Origin: Caecitellus pseudoparvulus
Lineage: Eukaryota; Bigyra: Bicosoecida
NCBI GenBank assembly: GCA_965644315.1
Contig: CBFFRQ010000089.1
Location: forward strand, 620,001-684,000
Reading direction: 5' to 3'
DNA: 64,000 nt
Under the pieces are notes generated by a model. It was not told the origin of the DNA, made no database searches, and worked only from the letters and a program-made list of their open reading frames with translations. The translations under genes were made by a program, and so were the position numbers. This document shows, in pieces, positions 10,083 through 20,595 of this stretch. The first letter of the stretch is position 1. The number at the start of each line of letters is the position of its first letter.

Positions 10083-10981
10083 CTACTTCTTGTGGGTCAG
10101 CACCACGGCAGCTGTGACCCCGCCTGCAAGCAGCAGCAGGATGAGGATGAACCACATGAGCTTGCTGGTGAAGCCTTTTTGGTAGCTTGCAGCCTTGTTC
10201 AGGTGCTCCACACCCTTGCCAGTGCGCTCCAATGCAGTGTCAGTGTGTGACTCTGCCTCATCCACCATGTCGCCTTGCTCAGCCACCATCTCGCTCAGGT
10301 CCCGCATGACTTCTTGCAGCCCCACCATGTCGGAGGCCAGCTGCTTTGCCTCCTCCTCCCGCTCGCGCATCATGGCAGCTGTGAAATCTACCTCTCGTCC
10401 TGACAGCAGCTCTTGAGTCTGCCCAGCTGGGGCCCGTGGGGCAGTGGCGCCGCCGCCCAACTGCTGGGAGGTGTCCTTGGACTGCCCCGCTGCCGAAGCA
10501 GACTTCAGACAACGCTTGAACCTTTGCAGTTTGTCTCGCAGCTGGTGCTGCAACTCTTGGCGTGTGCTGGCTCGTTTGGACTGCGCAGGTGGCAAAAGCG
10601 GCCGTGGTTTCAAGACCCTAGAGTTTGTGTGTCGACCGAGCGCAGGAGAGGCCAGTTCCACGCACACGCTCCGAACCGCGCGCCTCGTTGATGGCTGCCT
10701 TGAACTGAGACGTCAGCAGCTTTCGTGCCTTTGTTGCAGCTTCTGATCCCTCCCTCGAAGCCTCGCTCCTGAGACCAGGGCAGTGCAAGGTGCGGTCGCG
10801 GAATTTGACTCCAAGGCAGCAGCAGGACGCACGCTGCGTGGCCGCCGCCACCGGGCACAGAATGCTCCAACGTGGACGCAGCTCGATCTACGATGGCCAG
10901 CTGAGACTTGATGTCTGAGACGAGCCGACCGTAGGTCCCATCGCTTCCGCTCGGCAGAGCCTGGTACCCTGCAGTTGCCAT
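10083..10981 (-). CDS. Qa-SNARE, syntaxin (Pep12/Stx7-like)
   Basis: Syntaxins drive membrane fusion in the endomembrane system. Proposed exons are 10833-10981, 10666-10768 and 10083-10580 (introns 10769-10832 and 10581-10665), giving 249 residues. The N-terminal part is helical, as in an Habc bundle. The SNARE motif ends with EMVAEQGDMVDEAES, where the glutamine is the zero-layer residue that defines a Q-SNARE. A single C-terminal membrane anchor follows (KLMWFILILLLLAGG) with a short HKK tail. The pattern around the zero layer fits Qa rather than Qb or Qc. The exact compartment cannot be told, but the sequence resembles endosomal syntaxins most. Confidence 0.85.
10798..10806 (-). promoter_or_regulatory. 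TTCCGC motif in syntaxin intron 1
   Basis: The intron reads CAAATTCCGCGAC on the coding strand, a variant with G after CCGC. Confidence 0.4.
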
Positions 10982-11334
10982 GCTGGCCCTGCCTGATGTG
11001 CGCTGTGGGAGAAGCCAGCAATCAGGCCGTCCACTGCCTTGCGTGAGGAAGTGGCCGATGCACGGGTGCCGTCAGAACCTCTTGCAGCTTTGAAAGTACG
11101 ACCGCTCTACAATTGAGCTGCCTGTCGGTGCCAGCAAGGTGGGCATCGTGGCTGTCCGCCGCGCCACATTCTCAAGCAGAAAATACAACACAAAGAACGC
11201 GTTGGTGTATGGCCCGACTGTGGTGAGAATTTTGCCCCTGGCCGTCTGTGGGCGTCAGCGACTGCGCTTTTGGCTGCAGCGCCAGCCGACAGTGTGTGGC
11301 ACCAATTTCCGCGCCAGGCTTCCCTCGCATTTAC
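10982..11334. other. Divergent intergenic region, syntaxin / TRM8
   Basis: About 350 bp between two divergent starts. It holds the TRM8-proximal motif. A D-arm-like tRNA fragment is visible near 11100 but does not fold into a tRNA. Confidence 0.5.
11304..11313 (+). promoter_or_regulatory. TTCCGC motif upstream of TRM8
   Basis: AATTTCCGCG ends 21 bases before the ATG of the tRNA methyltransferase gene. Confidence 0.45.
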
Positions 11335-12494
11335 ATGGCAGACAGCTCGGCGACGGCAGCAGCCGATGCAGGGGCCAAGCGCCAGAAGCGGCCTCGCCTT
11401 GCCAAGTTGGCAGATGGGTTGCAGGCGGCAGGGGTAGAACGCTTGCCTCAGAAGAAGTATTTCCGGTGCGTGAAGTGGGCAATGGACTGGCTGTGGACCT
11501 GGAAAGCCACCTGTGCCCCCCCCCCCCCGCCGTCGTACTGCAGGCAACGCGCACACAGCAACCCCTACAACGCTGGTATCTTAGATGACATTGCGTGCGT
11601 GAACAGCAACGGTGTCTGCAGTGCGCCCCAGCTCGAAACCTCAACCCGAACGCCCCGAGCAGGCCACGCTTTCCGGGGGACATGGACTGGGCCCGCCTGT
11701 ACCCCGCGTACGCCTCGCCACAAGGAGAGGGGGGCCTCACAAAGGCGGTGGAAGTCGCAGATGTCGGGTGTGGTTTCGGGGGCTTGTTATTCGGCCTAGC
11801 AGCAGAGCCCAGCACGAAGCAGTTGTTGAGCGTGGGCATGGAGATTCGCCTCAAGGTCTCTGAGTACGTGCGGGTGCGCATCCAGAACACTCGTGTGACG
11901 GAGGATACACACCACGAGGTGTCAGTCGTGCGATCCAACGCCATGCGGTACTTCGCGCACTACTTCGCCAAGGGCCAGCTGAGCAAGGTGTTCACGTGCT
12001 TCCCAGACCCCCACTTCAAGCGCGCCAAGCATGACCGGAGGATTGTGTCGCAGGCTCTGCTGGCCGAGTACGCCTTCTGCATTCGCCCAGGTGGCCGGCT
12101 GTACACCATCACGGACGTGTACGACTTGCACGTGTGGATGCGGGTGCACGGGCAGCACCACTGCGCCTTCCGCATGTTGAGCCCGGAAGAGGTGGAGGCT
12201 GATCCCTGCACGCGGGTCATGCGGGAAAGCACTGAAGAGGGCATGAAGGTGGAGCGCGAAGACCGCATGAAGTACGTGGCCATCTTTGAGCGCCTGCCAG
12301 ACGACGCTGTGCGGGCCCAATTCCACGCTGCCACGCTGTGGGACGCGCCCGACCCGCCTGCCCTGTACGACGCCGAGATGGAGGCCTGGCGCGCCAGCGA
12401 GGCAGCGGCAGGCGCCAACAAGGACACCACCATCCCCAAGGCTTCCCCTGCGGCCACTGCCACTGCAGCTGCCGTCGCTGGCGGGCTGCCCTGA
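11335..12494 (+). CDS. TRM8: tRNA (guanine-N7-)-methyltransferase (Trm8/METTL1-like)
   Basis: This is the catalytic subunit that makes m7G46 in tRNA, normally with a WD40 partner (Trm82/WDR4). Proposed exons are 11335-11465, 11544-11594 and 11663-12494 (introns 11466-11543 and 11595-11662), giving 337 residues. Splicing restores PQKKYFRQRAHSNP, a hallmark of the eukaryotic family. The SAM-binding motif is VADVGCGFGGLL, followed by MEIRLKVSEYV, CFPDPHFKRAKHDRRIV, YTITDVYDLH and ESTEEGMKV. The C-terminal extension of about 40 residues is Ala/Pro-rich and not part of the fold. Intron 1 carries a run of 14 C before its acceptor. Confidence 0.95.
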
Positions 12495-12511
12495 ATGCAA
12501 ACCTGAGCGTG

Positions 12512-13678
12512 TCAGGCAGACGTTGGGGTGCCGGGCGTGCCACTGGCAACAGCGTAGGAGTCGGGGTCCGCCATAATGCCTCCCAGGATGTGGGCCCGAG
12601 CGGGGTGGCCTTGCCCCATGTCTGCGTACTCGCCTCCCATGAGCGTGAGGCAGGAAGCCCACGTTGCGTTCTGGTGCCAGAACTTGCCGTGCTCGAAGCC
12701 CTCGTCGCCCCCTGCTCCTGCGGCGGCTTCAATGGCGGCTTCGTACTCCCCTTGCAGCGGGATGGGTGGCAGCAGGCATGCAGAGCTGACAGCACTGCCT
12801 GCCGCTGGGATGTGCGTGGCAAGCATGTCTGCGACGGCCTCAGTGTCCTGCCCAGCCCAGATGGTGCACCCCATGAGCACTTTGAAGTCCTCTGGCATGG
12901 CTTCGCCCGAGGACAGGCGTTCTGTCAGTTCGTCCAAGTTCCCTCCCACCCACAAGGCATTCTTCACCAGCTCCACGGCATTCTTCACACCCGGGCATCG
13001 GTGCAGTACGTACAGGGCGTCGTCAGCGGCACCCCCATGCCACAAGGGCAGGTCCCCCAAGGAGCCAAGGTCGAAGGATGGAAAAGCTTCCTTCACCTGC
13101 ACAGGGAAGGGCCGGTTCACGACCAGGCCTCGGATTACGAAGTCGCTGTCCCCGTCCGCCTCCTGCACGTGCTGGTCCTGGTCAAACACCACCGTGAGGG
13201 CACCGCCTGGCGCTGACGCCGCAGGGTGCTCCACCAGCAGTGTGCCGTTCTCGACACTGAGAGTCTGCTGCAGTTCTCCATCCAGCTCAGGCAGGTCTGT
13301 CGGCAGCTGCCACTCGGCTGCGCCTTCAAACGCCTGTGCCACGGCAGCGATGCGAAGCAGCTCTGCCTGGCTGGCAAGGGCTGTCGCCATGCCCAGTCCT
13401 GAGCTGTCTCCCTCTTGTTGGGCGGCTCTGAAGCTGCTTCGCACGAAAGCTGCCAGAGACCCATGCTGGGGCTGGTAAGGGCCTGCATGGGTGAAGGCGC
13501 TCCGGAGTGAGTCGAGCTTGCTCGTCACCTCGCTGACAGCCTGGCGCTGCACGCTGGGCTCTGGGCCGTGCACGTGGGGAAGAAACAGCAGTGCCTTCCA
13601 TCCAGGCCTTGAATCGAACAACTTTGCCGTCCGCAGGAGGGACCTGTACACAGTTGCGGCCACGGGGGCCCCTGCCAT
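12512..13678 (-). CDS. AlgH/DUF179 (UPF0301) domain protein with LYR-like N-terminus
   Basis: The function of DUF179/AlgH proteins is not established. The predicted protein is 388 residues from the ATG at 13678; the frame is open further upstream but without an ATG. The C-terminal half carries AlgH-like landmarks: LWHGGAADDALYVLHRCPG, NALWVGGNLDEL and MGCTIWAGQ. The N-terminus has VYRSLLRTAKLFDS, which resembles the LYR motif of mitochondrial assembly factors, followed by a helical region. That suggests, but does not prove, a mitochondrial protein. The gene is convergent with TRM8, with 17 bp between stops, and divergent from the PIGZ-like gene. Confidence 0.7.
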   Translation of the reverse strand: MAGAPVAATVYRSLLRTAKLFDSRPGWKALLFLPHVHGPEPSVQRQAVSEVTSKLDSLRSAFTHAGPYQPQHGSLAAFVRSSFRAAQQEGDSSGLGMATALASQAELLRIAAVAQAFEGAAEWQLPTDLPELDGELQQTLSVENGTLLVEHPAASAPGGALTVVFDQDQHVQEADGDSDFVIRGLVVNRPFPVQVKEAFPSFDLGSLGDLPLWHGGAADDALYVLHRCPGVKNAVELVKNALWVGGNLDELTERLSSGEAMPEDFKVLMGCTIWAGQDTEAVADMLATHIPAAGSAVSSACLLPPIPLQGEYEAAIEAAAGAGGDEGFEHGKFWHQNATWASCLTLMGGEYADMGQGHPARAHILGGIMADPDSYAVASGTPGTPTSA

Positions 13679-13706
13679 GACTTGGAAGTGTGCGTCAGAA
13701 AGGGGC

Positions 13707-13716
13707 AATTTCCGCA
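13707..13716 (+). promoter_or_regulatory. TTCCGCA motif upstream of PIGZ-like gene
   Basis: AATTTCCGCA lies in sense orientation about 180 bp upstream of the PIGZ-like ATG, between two divergent genes. Confidence 0.4.
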
Positions 13717-13896
13717 CACGGCTCTTTTGGGGCACTTCCAGAGCGAAGGGGCAGGCAAAAACACGCAGCCAACCGTGCGGACATCGTCGCCGGGGGATGG
13801 GGTGTGGTCAAATCTGTGATTGGAAGGGACTGCTGTCTGCCTCGAGGTGTCCCGGGCGGGGCTGCATAGCAGCGGAAGTAGCCCCTTGTCCAGAGC

Positions 13897-16098
13897 ATGC
13901 AGGCTGGGTCCTTGTACTGGCTGCTCGCAGCAGTTCGGTCGCTGTCGGCGATCTCCCCGGGCTATCTTCACCCTGATGAACACTTCCAGTCGCCCGAGGT
14001 CGCGGCAGGCCTCTTGGGATTCTGCGCTGGCGTGCCTTGGGAGTTTCAATCAGGCACACAGCCACACCGCAGCTTGCTTCCGCCGTACGTCGCGCTGCCT
14101 GCGCCTTTGCTTGCGCACGCTGCGGGTGTGCACATCTCGGTGGGCCACCATCCCCTTTGCAGTGTGCTCATGAGCTACGCTCCCATGGCAGCCTTGGTGC
14201 AGTTGAAGGCATTCCTTGGGCAGGGTAGGTGCTGCGACACTGCACCTGCGGTTCCTTACACACCCCATGAGGCTTCCCCTGCTCACACCGCCTGTCCCGA
14301 AACGCACCCAGGTACACCCACTGGGTGGGAACTCCTTGTGGCTGTGCGTGTGTGGATGTTGGTGCTGTCCTTTGCGCTGGACTGGCTGCTGTTCAGGGCA
14401 CTGGCGCACTCTGGCCGACGAGCGCAGTGGGGCAGCCTCCTGGCCATGTCTTCATGCTGGGTGTGGCTAGCCTTCGCCCCACGCCCCTTTTCGAACACCG
14501 CTGAGTTGTGGGTCGCAGTGGGCCTCCTGGCAGTGGTTGCTCGTTGGGACGCGTCGTCTGAGCTGCAGCGAACGTGGTCAGCTGCTGCGCTGGCAGGCGT
14601 CGCCGTCGGGCTGCTCACTGCGCTTGGCATGTTTGCGAGGTTCACTGCCGTGCTTTTGGGTATTCCAGTTGCACTGTGCATCGCCGTGCAGCTCATGAGC
14701 CGCAAAGGGAAGGTCCGGCTCAGCACGTGCTGCGTTTCTCCAGCGCAGGGACCTGCAACACCGGGTCCGCCTCACAGCCTCGCCCCGCTCGCGTCGTTTG
14801 TTGTGTCCGGGGTGCTGGCCTGGACTGCAGTGTCTGTAGTCTGTGCTGCCCTGGATACCCTTCTCTTCACCGGAGCCTGGCCGTGGCACCGAGACAGCTG
14901 GGTGCTGGCTCCGCTCCACTCCGCCCTGTACAACGCAGACCCTGCCAACACCATGCAGCATGGCGCTCACCCCTGGTGGCACCATGCCGTCTTGAATGCC
15001 CCCTCCGCATTCTCATTCCTGGCCCTTGCAGCGTACTGGAAAGCAGGCACTGCCATGCTCCGCTGCCGTCCGCAGCAGCTCAATCCCTCCGGCACGCAGT
15101 CCGACGACGCTCCAACCCCCTTGCTGGAGAGCAGTTGTTGGGGCATGCTGTGTGTGTACTTGGGTGCACTGTCCATGGTGCCTCATCAAGAGCTGCGTTT
15201 CCTCGTGCCTCTCCTGGTGCCCCTGGCCGTGCTGGTGTGGCCTGCTGTGGTGCAGCTGCAGCATGACACACACCCGCGCTCCAGCCAGCCCACTGCCAAG
15301 CTTGCTTGGTGGTGGTCGCTTGTCAATGTCTGCTCCTTGGTGTTCGTTTGCTGGCTGCACCAAGCAGGGGTCGTCCCGGCGCTGTCCAGCATCCCGCCTG
15401 CCACAGCCCCCCGTGCTGTCATCACGTACGGCCTGTACATGCCACCTGAGTTTGTGAACCCCACCCCCTTCCACCCTGCATGGTGCAGCCACCGACAGCC
15501 TGCATGGATGCAAGCTTCGCCGTTGTGGAAGCCAGTGCAAGTGCCACACGGTAGCCTCGTCGCGGCGTCTCGCCTGGTGGATGTGCACGATAGTACGGTG
15601 GACCTTGCCTGCGCCCTGCGAGACATAGCTCGGCGGGTGTGCTGTGACTCAGCATTACCTGCCCTCCCTTCTTCTTCCGCCGTGCACCACCAGGCCTCTT
15701 GGCCTGCTGCACCAGGGCAAATCGTCTTGCTGCAGCCTGCTCGCATGGCGTCTGTTGCGCGGGCGGCAATGGAGCGCGACACGGCGCTTGGCAAGGTGCA
15801 GTGTGGAGCAGTCCAAGTATCGGACGCATCTTGCAAGTGCCGCTCGGTGCGCGTGCACCTGGAGTCGGCGGCTACAACGCCCTGGCACTACTCCAGCGAG
15901 TTCCCGCCGCATGTGCGGAACATTTCAGGGCCGGTTGATGCTGTACAAGGTGTGCTGCACCATATGCAGCTTGTCGCCCTGACGTACAGCGTCAAACCTG
16001 GGGACACTCTGCCCTCCTCGGAAGCGCCTTCCGCCAGTGGTATGCAGGTGGGCGCAACTGGCACCATTCTCAGCGATGGGGAAGTTGTGGTGTCCTGA
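13897..16098 (+). CDS. PIGZ: GPI mannosyltransferase 4-like (PIGZ/SMP3, GT22)
   Basis: GT22 enzymes add dolichol-phosphate-mannose residues in the ER lumen; PIGZ/SMP3 adds the fourth mannose to GPI precursors. The N-terminal signature YLHPDEHFQSPEVAAG followed by PWEF and a nearby R-S-x-L-P-P is diagnostic of the family, and the HPDE acid is the catalytic region. Multiple hydrophobic membrane segments follow. The ORF is 733 residues. A likely in-frame intron at 14225-14311 (GTAGGT donor, CCCAG acceptor, 87 nt) would remove a non-conserved insert and give 704 residues. The C-terminal hydrophilic region of about 180 residues is long for the family. SMP3/PIGZ is preferred over PIGB or ALG9 because of the QSPEVAAG form. 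Confidence 0.8.
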   Translation: MQAGSLYWLLAAVRSLSAISPGYLHPDEHFQSPEVAAGLLGFCAGVPWEFQSGTQPHRSLLPPYVALPAPLLAHAAGVHISVGHHPLCSVLMSYAPMAALVQLKAFLGQGRCCDTAPAVPYTPHEASPAHTACPETHPGTPTGWELLVAVRVWMLVLSFALDWLLFRALAHSGRRAQWGSLLAMSSCWVWLAFAPRPFSNTAELWVAVGLLAVVARWDASSELQRTWSAAALAGVAVGLLTALGMFARFTAVLLGIPVALCIAVQLMSRKGKVRLSTCCVSPAQGPATPGPPHSLAPLASFVVSGVLAWTAVSVVCAALDTLLFTGAWPWHRDSWVLAPLHSALYNADPANTMQHGAHPWWHHAVLNAPSAFSFLALAAYWKAGTAMLRCRPQQLNPSGTQSDDAPTPLLESSCWGMLCVYLGALSMVPHQELRFLVPLLVPLAVLVWPAVVQLQHDTHPRSSQPTAKLAWWWSLVNVCSLVFVCWLHQAGVVPALSSIPPATAPRAVITYGLYMPPEFVNPTPFHPAWCSHRQPAWMQASPLWKPVQVPHGSLVAASRLVDVHDSTVDLACALRDIARRVCCDSALPALPSSSAVHHQASWPAAPGQIVLLQPARMASVARAAMERDTALGKVQCGAVQVSDASCKCRSVRVHLESAATTPWHYSSEFPPHVRNISGPVDAVQGVLHHMQLVALTYSVKPGDTLPSSEAPSASGMQVGATGTILSDGEVVVS

Positions 16099-16426
16099 CG
16101 CTGCCCTGCCCATGCTCTGGCTCGGGAAATCACTGTCGCGTATTTGGCCACCTCGCCGCCCGAGGTCAGTGGGGCTGGCCAACAGTGTAGCCCCTCGTGA
16201 CATCCAGTGAGCCCGATGCCAACCAAACAGCAGCGCTGCGGGAAGGTGATCAACAATGTATTACACACCTCAACGCCAGCCGACCACGACGAGACGGGGG
16301 AGGGTTGCCACGGCTTGAGGCACAGCAAAGCACCCCAAGCTCGAGGCTCATGTTCCGGGAGATACTGCGCGGCCTTGTTCAAACCGCGGCATGGTATCAG
16401 GTTCGCTCTGCGGGATCTCTTCAGAC
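16099..16426. other. Convergent intergenic region
   Basis: 328 bp between the PIGZ-like stop and the importin stop. No ORF, RNA or repeat is recognisable. Confidence 0.5.
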
Positions 16427-18471
16427 CTACGAGAAAGTGACGCTGGAGAAGTTGAAGCCCCCAGTAGGAGGAGCGGCAATGCCGAAGCCAGCAGCGGCAG
16501 GGGCGGCAACGGGGGCTGACACCTTCATGGGTGCGGGCACGATGGCTGCTTGGTTCACACTAGCGCCTGCCGAAGACATGGGACCCGGGGCCTGAGGGGC
16601 AAAGCTGCCTGTGGCTGCCTTGCTGCCGAAGGTGAAGGTGCCACCGGTGGCCACTTCAGGCTGGATGTTCTCGTCCGCCCCCTCAGTCTCCAGCTCAGCG
16701 TACGTCTCCAGCAGCTCCAGAGCACGCCTGTGCACATCCTCGTTTGCGTGGTGCTGCAAGTCCTCCAGAATGTCCATGCCCTGCTCCTCCTCAAACATGC
16801 CGGCAAAGTCCTCAGCACGGCCCTGCTCGCTGTATGCTTTGCCTTGCTTCAAGATGTTCTCCACAGCTTCCAGCGCCACCAACACAACCCGTGCATCATC
16901 AACATTCAACACGCGGGCGAGGGGTCCCAGCACGCCTGCTGCCACGAGCACGTCGATGTGGTGTGCGACCCCGGACGAGGTAATGTTGCACACTGCCCAC
17001 ACGGCTTCCTTGCGCACGTGCCACTCGCCGACATCCAACTGCTTCACCAGGCCTGGCACCAGGTTTGGAAAGGCGACGAGGGAGCCAATCTGCTCCGCAG
17101 TTCCCGCGGCAATGTTTGAAGCTGCCCAGCAAGCCTCCCGGCGGACGTTCCTTCGAGAGTGCGCCACCAGGCGCGCCAGCTGCGTGACGAAGCCACCATC
17201 CAGCACGGCCTGGGTCTGCTCATCAGTGCCCGTGACCATGTTCCCGGCCGTGCGCAGGGCGGGGATGACGACAGTGGTGTCCTCGTGGGCCAGGCGGCCG
17301 ACGATGGCGCCCACACCCTTGCTCTGCACGACAGTGCCAATATGTGCATCACCAGCATCTGTGACGTAAGACAAACCCCACAGCGCATCCTGGAGCACTT
17401 CTTTGTCCACGTCCTTGGCTGCCACGAGCTTGGTCAAGGCAGGCGCGATGGCTTGGGCCACGGCAACTGGGGGTGCGGGCTTGCCACGGCACAGGTTCGA
17501 CAGGGTCCAGGTGGCGTTGCGAAGAAGAGAGAGGGACCCAGGCTCTTGCACGTTGAGCAAGATGCTTTCAACGGCGTGCGGCACAGCCAAGATCGTGTCG
17601 CGGAACTTGGCACAGTCACCAGCAACGTTGCTGTGATGGGGGAGGCGTGGAAGGAGGGCGGTTGACGCAAGTGACACAAGTGACCCAGACTGTTCCAGGA
17701 ACGCACCCCAGGCACCAAATGCTCTGCTCTCGGACATCTACATCTCCGCTGCGAAGCAGCCCAACTGTGCCAAGCGTGTGAGAGTGTTCGTGAATCGCCA
17801 TGGTGGGAGAAGCCGTGCTCAGGGGGAGCGTGCGGAAATTGACGTAGCGCGCGGTGACACACAGCAGCGGCAGGACGCACCTAGCTTGGGCACAGCGCCT
17901 GCTTCCACTACCAAATGAGTGTACTGGGTTGAAGCAATGTTTGTAATGGCCCAGCATGACTCGAAGACCATGCGGGAGTTGCTGGAGTCCAGGAACGACA
18001 CCAGGCGAGGCAGCACGCCTGTGCCGAGCACGGCTTCAGTTGGAGGTGACTGCTCCTTGGACAGCAGTCGACGGATGTAGTGAACACCCTCAAACTGAAG
18101 TGATGCGTCACTGCTGCACACAGCTGCGTTTGGTAAGGGGGGGTGGGCTTGTGGGGCGTGTTGAAGTCCCTGTTGTGGCTGCAGGCGTGGTGGCGCCGCG
18201 AAGATCGTATCCACAACCCGCGGCACATACCTTGGAAGTACAGGGACAAGTTGTCCAGGGACAGCTCCTTTGGCAGGCTACCAGCTTGCTGGACAGCTTC
18301 GGCATTTGACTTAGCAGTTGACGCTGCCGAGGCAGCGCCGCGGCGCTTCTGCATGCTCTCCAAGCGCTTGTTTTTGCCGATCTTGATGGTGTTTTTTGCG
18401 CGCTGCATCCTCTTCTCAGAGGCAGACAGGCTGCCCTGCAGCTGCCTGGATCGAACGGCGCTGACATCCAT
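16427..18471 (-). CDS. Importin-alpha (karyopherin alpha)
   Basis: This adaptor binds classical nuclear localisation signals and importin-beta. Proposed exons are 18227-18471, 17881-18113, 17707-17764 and 16427-17630 (introns 18114-18226, 17765-17880 and 17631-17706), giving 579 residues. The N-terminal IBB region has NKRLESMQKRRG. Armadillo repeats with the NLS-binding W-x-x-x-N array are clear: WAITNIAS, ATWTLSNLCRG, ACWAASNIAAG and AVWAVCNITSSG. The C-terminus carries the HANEDVHRRALELLETY helix and a low-complexity tail ending close to FNF, as in many importins. Introns 1 and 2 are longer than most in this window. The acceptor of intron 1 is ambiguous by three bases. Confidence 0.93.
17831..17840 (-). 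promoter_or_regulatory. TTCCGCA motif in importin intron 2
   Basis: The intron reads CAATTTCCGCAC on the coding strand. Confidence 0.4.
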
Positions 18472-18871
18472 GATGACCAGGAGTTCTGAACTTGCTTCGT
18501 TGCAAAGCTTCTGCTATCGAGGCACGACTTGGCACAATTCAGAGAGAATCAGGAGTTTGCGCTCCTCGCAGCACTGCAGCCATGCTAAGCCCCCCCTGGC
18601 TGAAGCCCTCAGCCCCCCCCCCTCATGCCGAACATGGGAGGAAGATTCTGAACAGACAAGCAGGGCATTGGGTGCATTTGATACTCCCACGACTTTCTCT
18701 CCAGTGTGCTGAGTCGAGGGGAGCAGGGTCCTCGGGCCGTGGCGCGCTTGCCCAAGTTGAGGAGGAACAAAGCAGCGGAAGCCGGCTTCCGGGCACGATC
18801 CAAGTGGCAGTAAGTTCTGTTAGTCACCTGTGCCATTCCGTAGGGCTGGGCCGCCGGCAAACGCGTGCGTG
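18472..18871. other. Intergenic region upstream of importin-alpha
   Basis: 400 bp between the importin start and the Mic10 stop. It has short C- and G-rich runs, but no gene is recognised. Confidence 0.5.
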
Positions 18872-19218
18872 TCAACGCTTGTTGGCAGGCAAGCCCTCCA
18901 CCTGAGCAGCCTGGGCTGCCAGGTACCGCTCGTCCGCATGCACATAGCTGATGCCAAGGCCAACCCCAGTGCTAATGCCAGCCACAAGACCTCTCAGAAA
19001 GGGGCGCCCTGTGATTCCCCGAATCGGCGCGGTCGCAGTACAGGCCTGCAGGATCTTCGGGCAGGCATGCGGAAATTCGGACGTTGACACGCACCTTTGC
19101 TGACCAGTGTGAGCGCCGCAGCGGCCCCCACTGCCATCCCCAGCGTGCCGTTCACGATGACTTCATCGAGACACTTGGCAGCCACAGCATTCCGGATCTC
19201 GATGTCTTTGGACGCCAT
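18872..19218 (-). CDS. MIC10: MICOS complex subunit Mic10
   Basis: Mic10 bends the inner mitochondrial membrane at crista junctions. Exons are 19095-19218 and 18872-19008 (intron 19009-19094), giving 86 residues, close to the usual 75-100. Both membrane hairpin helices are present. The first is NGTLGMAVGAAAALTLV and the second LVAGISTGVGLGISYV, which carries the glycine-rich G-x-G-x-G-type motif needed for oligomerisation. The N-terminus (DIEIRNAVAAKCLDE) matches the family pattern of a short amphipathic lead. The intron falls between the two helices. Confidence 0.88.
19068..19077 (-). promoter_or_regulatory. TTCCGCA motif in Mic10 intron 1
   Basis: The intron reads GAATTTCCGCATG on the coding strand, about 17 nt after the donor. 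Confidence 0.45.
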
Positions 19219-19647
19219 GGCTGCGGAGTTCAGAGCAACACCTCGTGGTGGGAGTGGAGTGGGCTGAGGCCTGCGCGGCAGCTCAGGCAATGCGAAAGTG
19301 TCGCGAGTTCGTGAAAAGTGTGCCAACACGGCAAGTCTCATGAAGGCAGTGCATGCAAGATGTCGTTTGAAATTGCCCCTGCCGGACAAGTGCGCACTGT
19401 TTCGGCTTGCACTTGGAAGGCAGAAGGCAGTGTGTCCTCGGGAGGCTGGTGCAAGATGTGCACGCAAGGCCGGCACGCTGCCCCCTCGTGCAGCGATTGA
19501 TGACGCTGTCTATCCCTGGTGCATTTGCGTCCCTTGCGTCCTGCGTGCGCACTGCTTCCACCTGAGCTTGTGGATCCCCGAGCAGCGGACTGCAAGCAAG
19601 GCCCGGAATGAGAGGAGCCCAACCAGAACAGATCCATACAGCCAGCA
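19219..19647. other. Intergenic region upstream of Mic10
   Basis: 429 bp between the Mic10 start and the SmD2 stop. No gene, RNA or repeat is recognised. Confidence 0.5.
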
Positions 19648-20140
19648 TCAATTGGGGTTGCGCAGCACGAGAATGACGCTGTCTCCCCGCAGGAAAAGCT
19701 TCGAGATCACTCTGTCCTTCGTCACCTGCTTTCCGTCCCCACCCTTTGCGGCCTCGGTCCAGAACTCACGCACGCCCTCCAGCACCCTGCGGCGGGGGGG
19801 GTCCAAAAAGGCACATGCTGGGGAAGTGTCAGGTGTTGGCCTCGGCAGCAAGGCTTACATGTTGCAATGGCGGTCGAAAGCCTTCACGCGAGCCAGCAGC
19901 TTGTGGTTGTTGCGCAAGTTGATGAGCACCTGTTCGTTGCTCTTGACAGCTTGCATCAACAAAGACAGAGGGCCCTTGGCGAACTCCTCAGTTTCCTCTT
20001 GTGACTTGAGCAGCTGCTCCCCTCCCACTTCCTTGGTCTCAACTCTGTGCACGGTGCGGAATTGGGAACGGTGCACCAGGTACCATATCTTGGCATGTCG
20101 GCCATGGGTGCAGCGGAGAGGCGCCGTACGCTGATGCCAT
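19648..20140 (-). CDS. SNRPD2: Small nuclear ribonucleoprotein SmD2
   Basis: SmD2 is part of the heptameric Sm ring on spliceosomal snRNAs. Exons are 20130-20140 (only 11 nt), 19859-20044 and 19648-19786, with introns 20045-20129 and 19787-19858, giving 111 residues. Sm1 is visible as [20 protein letters not shown] and Sm2 as [17 protein letters not shown], both almost invariant in eukaryotes. [18 protein letters not shown] precedes Sm1 as in all SmD2 proteins. The tiny first exon was inferred because it gives an ATG and the right phase. The N-terminal four residues are therefore less certain than the rest. Confidence 0.93.
20055..20064 (-). promoter_or_regulatory. TTCCGCA motif in SmD2 intron 1
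   Basis: The intron reads CCAATTCCGCACC on the coding strand, here close to the acceptor. Confidence 0.4.
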
Positions 20141-20595
20141 GGCGGACAATAATCTGAGGTCTGTAAGCGTTGGTGCTGGAGCACCTTGTGTCAGACTGGG
20201 TGGCTGAGTGGTGAGCTGAAGCAAGCACGTGCTCGCCTTTCCGCGCGCGTATGGGGAGCTAGGGAGCTCAAGGTACTGGGCAGCATCGGAGACAGGACAA
20301 CTAGGGGGTTGAGGGAGTTGAATGTGCCTTCCACTGACATGTGCCCGAGGAGCGGAGCCCCCCTGCAGCTGCCGCCTGCCGTGCGGAAATCGCTGCATGC
20401 ACCATGCCACAGACTCGCCAGCCAAAACAAATCGCAATCCTGGACTATGCCAGTGCACGAGCGCAGCTTGTGGCGTTGTGCATATTGGGGGCTCCCCCAC
20501 GCGCAGGTTCTTTGAAGTCCGGCTGCACGGCAGCCTTCCCGTACCTTGCACCGGAGCGCTGAGTGAAACGCCACACAGAGCACCTCACTTCCAGC
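20141..20595. other. Divergent intergenic region, SmD2 / EF-hand gene
   Basis: About 450 bp. A further motif copy (GATTTCCGCA on the minus strand) is at 20382-20391. No gene is recognised. Confidence 0.5.

Noticed and set aside
11085-11135. tRNA-like D-arm (minus strand AGCTCAATTGTAGAGC)
   Set aside because: No matching anticodon stem and no T-loop consensus follow, so no cloverleaf forms.
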